NCBI GenBank assembly: GCA_015680685.1
Contig: MNCI01010839.1
Coordinates: 519,869-583,868 of the forward strand
DNA length: 64,000 nucleotides
From: Gnetum montanum
Taxonomy: Eukaryota > Streptophyta > Gnetopsida > Gnetales > Gnetaceae
Reading direction: 5' to 3'
In this document: positions 60,188 to 64,000 of the stretch, in pieces
How the letters are laid out: each line of letters begins with the position of its first letter
How positions within the stretch are numbered: the first letter of the stretch is position 1
Program-made: the position numbers and the translations under genes
Notes under the pieces: generated by a model
What the model saw: the letters and a program-made list of their open reading frames with translations, nothing else
Databases searched by the model: none
Told to the model about the DNA's origin: nothing

Positions 60188-60205
60188 CTGCAGTAGCAAA
60201 TAAAC

Positions 60206-60457
60206 ATTGTTAGAACAATTAATCCAAAGGATTTAACAGTCTTACAAAGCACAAAACACCATGTTAACAAAATATTGCATTAACATGTTCAAAGAATTAA
60301 AAACATACATCTACTTTGATGTAGACCTGGTATTGTTAGAACAATTAATCCAAAAGAATCTAACGGTCTTACAAAACACAAAGCATCATGTTAACAAAAT
60401 ACTGCATTAACATGTTCGAAGAATTAAAAACATACATCTACTTTGATTTAGACCTGG
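60206..60457. repeat. Tandem duplication, 126-bp unit, in the intron
   Basis: Copies begin ATTGTTAGAACAATTAATCC at 60206 and 60332 and agree closely, with a handful of differences. The block starts about 20 bases upstream (on the gene strand) of the 60187 splice acceptor. Confidence 0.85.
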
Positions 60458-61150
60458 TTTAAAAAATGGATAGAACAGCTATAAGATGTTTGAAGATTCT
60501 TATTTTATTTTCACTCATTCCTCAAATGTTTGAGAATCAACTTGTCTGTGCTAACCATGATTAACTAAATATAGAGGCCCAATTTTATAACATTCTTGTG
60601 AAAACATGGAAAGGTCCAATTAGCATATTAATAATGAGTTAACTAATAACAAGTGTGTTAATAAAATGCTATATATTGCTTGTATTAACAACACGTAGTT
60701 CACTGAAACTGAAATGTTCTATTACGTCCATGTCGAGATCCCAAAGATTTATGGCACAGAGTTCACTTTCAGCAGTTGTTTCTTTGTTCTTTTTTTTCTT
60801 TTTCTTTTTTTTTTCTTTTTTTGAACAACAGTTGCATATCTCAATGTTAACTCTTGGAATTGAGTCAATCACTTTAGGATGCAAGTTTACTATGGATGCT
60901 AGGTTCTCTTTTATCACATTAATATGCACACATATTTTGGCCATTTTCAGCCTTACATACACTAATTAACATGGAAAAACATGTATTTTTGCCATCAAAC
61001 ATTATGTCTGTTCACTTTATTGCAGTAGGTTTGTCATTAATTCTGCTTATGTTCTGCATTAAACATAGGGCAATACAGAATTAACAACATGATACAGATG
61101 CCTTCAGATTGGAGTTCTTTAGTGATTAAAAAATTCAGTGACTTTTTTTG
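60458..61150. other. Intron sequence with a T-rich tract
   Basis: No exon of chorismate synthase is recognisable. A C/T-only tract lies at about 60779-60824; frames across it on either strand are low-complexity artefacts. Confidence 0.55.
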
Positions 61151-63432
61151 GCAAAATCTCAGGAAAGAGTCATCTTTCTGTAGGACATTTCTTGTGGCTC
61201 ACCGTACGGCGGGTGCCTCACTGCAACAGCCATAGGTTCCTACTTCCAATTGCTTTCTACCTCTTGAAAAGGAGGGTTCAGGCCAAGGGCCTTTTGGACA
61301 GGAAACTTTAAATTTGGTCATGTCGAGTTGGGGCAACGCAGCCTCTCCTCCTAGGATGGTCAAGCTGAGATCCTCGCAAACATTTCAAGGTCAATTTGAA
61401 AGGTATAAAACATATTAGGGCAGCGGCCACCACTGACCCCAATAGGGATTGCTCAACTATCATGGCTGACTTTAAGCAGAGACTATATAAATGGGGAAAA
61501 AAACATACCCCGCTGGGAGCACATGAGATTCTAAACCTGCTCATGGTGCTTTCCATGGTGGATCTATAGAATTCAAATTGCAATTATACATGGAGCAATA
61601 AATAAAAAAGAGGTGATCAGGTCACGACCAGGATTAATAAGGTGTGGGTTAGTGCCAAGTTAATGGTTTGATGGGAGTTTCACCCCTCTGTGGTGGCTAG
61701 GAGAGCTTCAAAGCACAAGCCACAAGCCACTCCTACTCTCCTTTGGTAAGCCTATCAGTAGCTTCAGCCCCTTCAGGTTCAAACACACTTGGCTTGTGAA
61801 GACTGTGTTGAGAGAGGCAGTCCAGCGGATATGGGATGCCTGTCCTAACCATCATGACCCCTGGGACTTTTTGAAGGAGACTCTCAGACAGAAGAAGCAG
61901 GTGATTCAAAGATGGCCCTTGAAAGAGAAATTCCCATTTAAATATGATAAAGGCCACATTCTTGGGTGCCTCCACGGGATCCACACGAGGTATGAGCTTC
62001 AAGAGAACTGTGCAAAGGAGGAGTTTGAAGTCTTGTGGGGGCTGTAGATGTTGGATACGGATGAGGAAACCTAATGGAAACACTGATTGCAAGCTAAGCA
62101 GCTAAAATAAGGAGACAAAAATACGAGTTTCTTCTTGGCTATGGCTAAAGACCTTCATAGTTCAAAGAGGATCCATCAACTCAGGGACAGAGACAGGGCT
62201 GTTACCAGTGATGCTGAAGTTGTGCAAGAGCTAACAACTTTCTAAAGTTTGATTTGGACTAGGAAGAAAACCTAAGCTGTATTTGTTCCCATCCAATCTG
62301 TCCAAAGTCATCAAGATAACTATCACCTCCTTGCCCCTATCTTGAAGCATGAAATTTGGGAGGCTCTCGTTGGGATGCAGCCTAGAAGAGAACAAGGCCC
62401 AAATGGATGGCCCGCTAAGTTTTTCTGCAAAATATTTTGATGTCATGGAAAATAATATTAGGAACACCTTTAATTTTATGTTATCAAGGGGGCAGGTTGG
62501 TGGGAAGATAAATTGCTCCAAGGTGTTGTTGATATCAAAAAAGAAAGAGTCTTTAGTGCCTTTAGATTTTTGACTGATTGGGGTATATAATACCCTGATC
62601 ATGGTTTTCATGAAACTTTTGTTCACGTTGTTCAAGCCCCTCTTCCACAAGCTTGTTCAAGACAATTATTTGGTCTTCATGCAAGGGTGACTAATCTAAG
62701 ACCAAATTATTTTATAGCTTGAGTTGATGCATTCTGTCATGCTATATAGGCTCCTTGGTATGTTTATCAAACTTGACATAGCTAAAGCTTATGATTCCCT
62801 CAATTGGGAGCCCTTTGAGGAAATTTTAATCAAGAAGGGGTTTAACAAGAAGTCTACCCGGCTTTGCATTCACATTCTGCAAATCTGGGAAATGTTCCAT
62901 GGAAATTAATGGAAGATTGCAAGGCTTTTCTACCTCCAACATGGATTGAGATAAGGAGACCCACTCTCCCCTTACCTTTTCATCATTGCTATGGATACTA
63001 TGCAGGATTACCTCATTAAAGCTAGAATTGGGAGAATTCAGATTGCAGGGGTTAAAAGCTTGGTTACCCACTATGCATACGACACCATGCTCACCACTAA
63101 AGCAACTGTCTAAGAGGCCAAAGCAATTAAGAAAGCATTATCAAAGCTAGAAAGAGAGTTAGGCTTTGAGGTTAACTAGGCAAAATCCTAGGTCCTCTAC
63201 TTCCACACTACCCCTAATCTAAAAAGAAACATCTCTCAATCTCTAGGGATGGACCCCGGCAATTTGCAAGACTCTTACTTAAGCATACCCATCAATGCTT
63301 GGAACAAGCTAGCCACCTAGGATGGTCTTCTCCAAATAATCCAAACCCATGTCAATGCATAGATGAACAAATTCCCCACCAACAAGGGGAGGATCTTACT
63401 TGCCATCTCTATCCTTGTTGCCATGACCAGGT
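61151..63432 (+). pseudogene. L1-type LINE, endonuclease end and reverse transcriptase (broken)
   Basis: Plus-strand non-LTR retrotransposon remnant. Pieces in order: the end of an endonuclease domain (NCNYTWSN near 61580 and DQVTTRINKVWVSAKLM near 61620-61665), and a linker with WDACPNHHDPWDFLKETLR (about 61830). KNTSFFLAMAKDLHSSKRIH (about 62120-62175) follows. The RT core has KLDIAKAYDSLNW (62772-62810), GDPLSPYLFIIAMD (about 62957-62998) and AYDTML (about 63076-63093), in which the first catalytic Asp of the A-D-D motif is Tyr. The sequence breaks off at about 63432 in mid-RT. Multiple stops and frameshifts. It lies antisense to chorismate synthase, possibly inside a long intron. The left end is approximate. 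Confidence 0.78.
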
Positions 63433-64000
63433 ATGTCACTTCTGCTCTATTACACCCTAGTGTTTTAAACTTAGTATCTTTCGTTGTTATTTATTTTATG
63501 CTATGTGATTTAGCATAAAATTTTATTTTATAATATTGTTTAATATTATACTAATAGCTTGTGCTATGGCTAGTGGTTTATGCCAGTGTATCCTAGCATT
63601 TTTCTTATGCTTACAAATTTTTGAACCATTGACCTCTTGGTAAGCATGTGTATCTTAGTTTTGTACATCTTGAGATTTGATCTCTGAACCTCCTAGCTGG
63701 TACTTTTATGATTGGCATATGATGGTATATTTGTTATTAATAAGCTTGTCTATAATATAGCTTGGAACACCCCTTTATTTATTGGGGAGATTTGATTCTT
63801 AAAACTCTTGGTAATTATGGATGCTTTATTATATCTTGATGATATGCTTTTTGAGGTTTGAACCTTAGACCTTGCTCTTGTTTGTGGCTATAAACACTTG
63901 GCAAAGGTTCTCTCTCTTTGCATCAGTTAGAGTTGCATCTCTTTTGTTCTTTGCCTTCTTCTCTTAATTGTGTGTGATGGCTCTTCTTGGTGGTTTTGAA
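63433..64000. other. No gene seen; repeat-like flank
   Basis: No chorismate synthase exon found. GGTTTGAACCT (about 63856-63866) resembles an RNA polymerase III B box without a convincing A box at the right spacing. Sequence character changes abruptly from the LINE at about 63433. Confidence 0.45.

Noticed and set aside
60655-60969. Frames over the C/T tract, both strands
   Set aside because: Low-complexity Phe or Lys runs in a chorismate synthase intron; no coding signal.

Overview
The window looks like nuclear DNA of a seed plant with a large, repeat-choked genome; a gymnosperm is my best guess. That guess rests on nested, decayed LTR retrotransposons, a fossil pararetrovirus, and a single conserved host gene with introns full of repeats. 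No prokaryotic features are present. The species cannot be named from this sequence alone.

Layout. 1-4.2 kb (+): 3' end of a Tat-like Ty3/gypsy element (integrase, a degenerate tandem array in the 3' untranslated region, a probable 3' LTR with a TATA box). 5.6-10.3 kb (-): a second element carrying the same 3' array motif, with gag and protease but no reverse transcriptase or integrase. Its leader carries a 16-copy array rich in W-box-like TTGACC. 12.2-12.7 kb (-): a decayed host- or transposon-type ORF with its own TATA box. 13-15.7 kb (-): a Ty1/copia gag fragment with primer-binding site and 5' LTR.

15.7-42.1 kb is one nest. A minus-strand chromovirus (LTRs at about 15.71-16.70 and 41.13-42.10 kb) was split by two later plus-strand insertions of one Athila/Tat-like family. 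Element A (18,515-31,439, target duplication CCTAC) has gag, protease, RT, RNase H, integrase and a large coiled-coil ORF in the env position. Element B (33,853-40,855, target duplication CTTAT) has only gag-protease and looks like the non-autonomous partner of A. A third LTR of this family, CpG-rich and probably young, lies at 54.73-55.36 kb and contains the assembly gap.

45.6-49.7 kb holds an endogenous caulimovirus-like remnant in two pieces of opposite orientation: protease-RT-RNase H on plus, and primer site, movement protein and coat-like region on minus. 50.3-52.9 kb is another strongly decayed minus-strand chromovirus pol.

58,162-60,187 (-) holds the seven C-terminal exons (702 bp of coding sequence, no stops) of chorismate synthase, the only intact host gene seen. 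Its N-terminal half is not found in the remaining 3.8 kb. It therefore either lies beyond the window behind an intron containing an antisense LINE (about 61.2-63.4 kb), or the gene is truncated.

Retroelement stop codons are nearly all TAG or TGA where CAG, CGA or TGG would be expected, the pattern left by deamination of methylated cytosine. Element boundaries given to the base come from direct reading of termini and target duplications; those marked 'about' are estimates.
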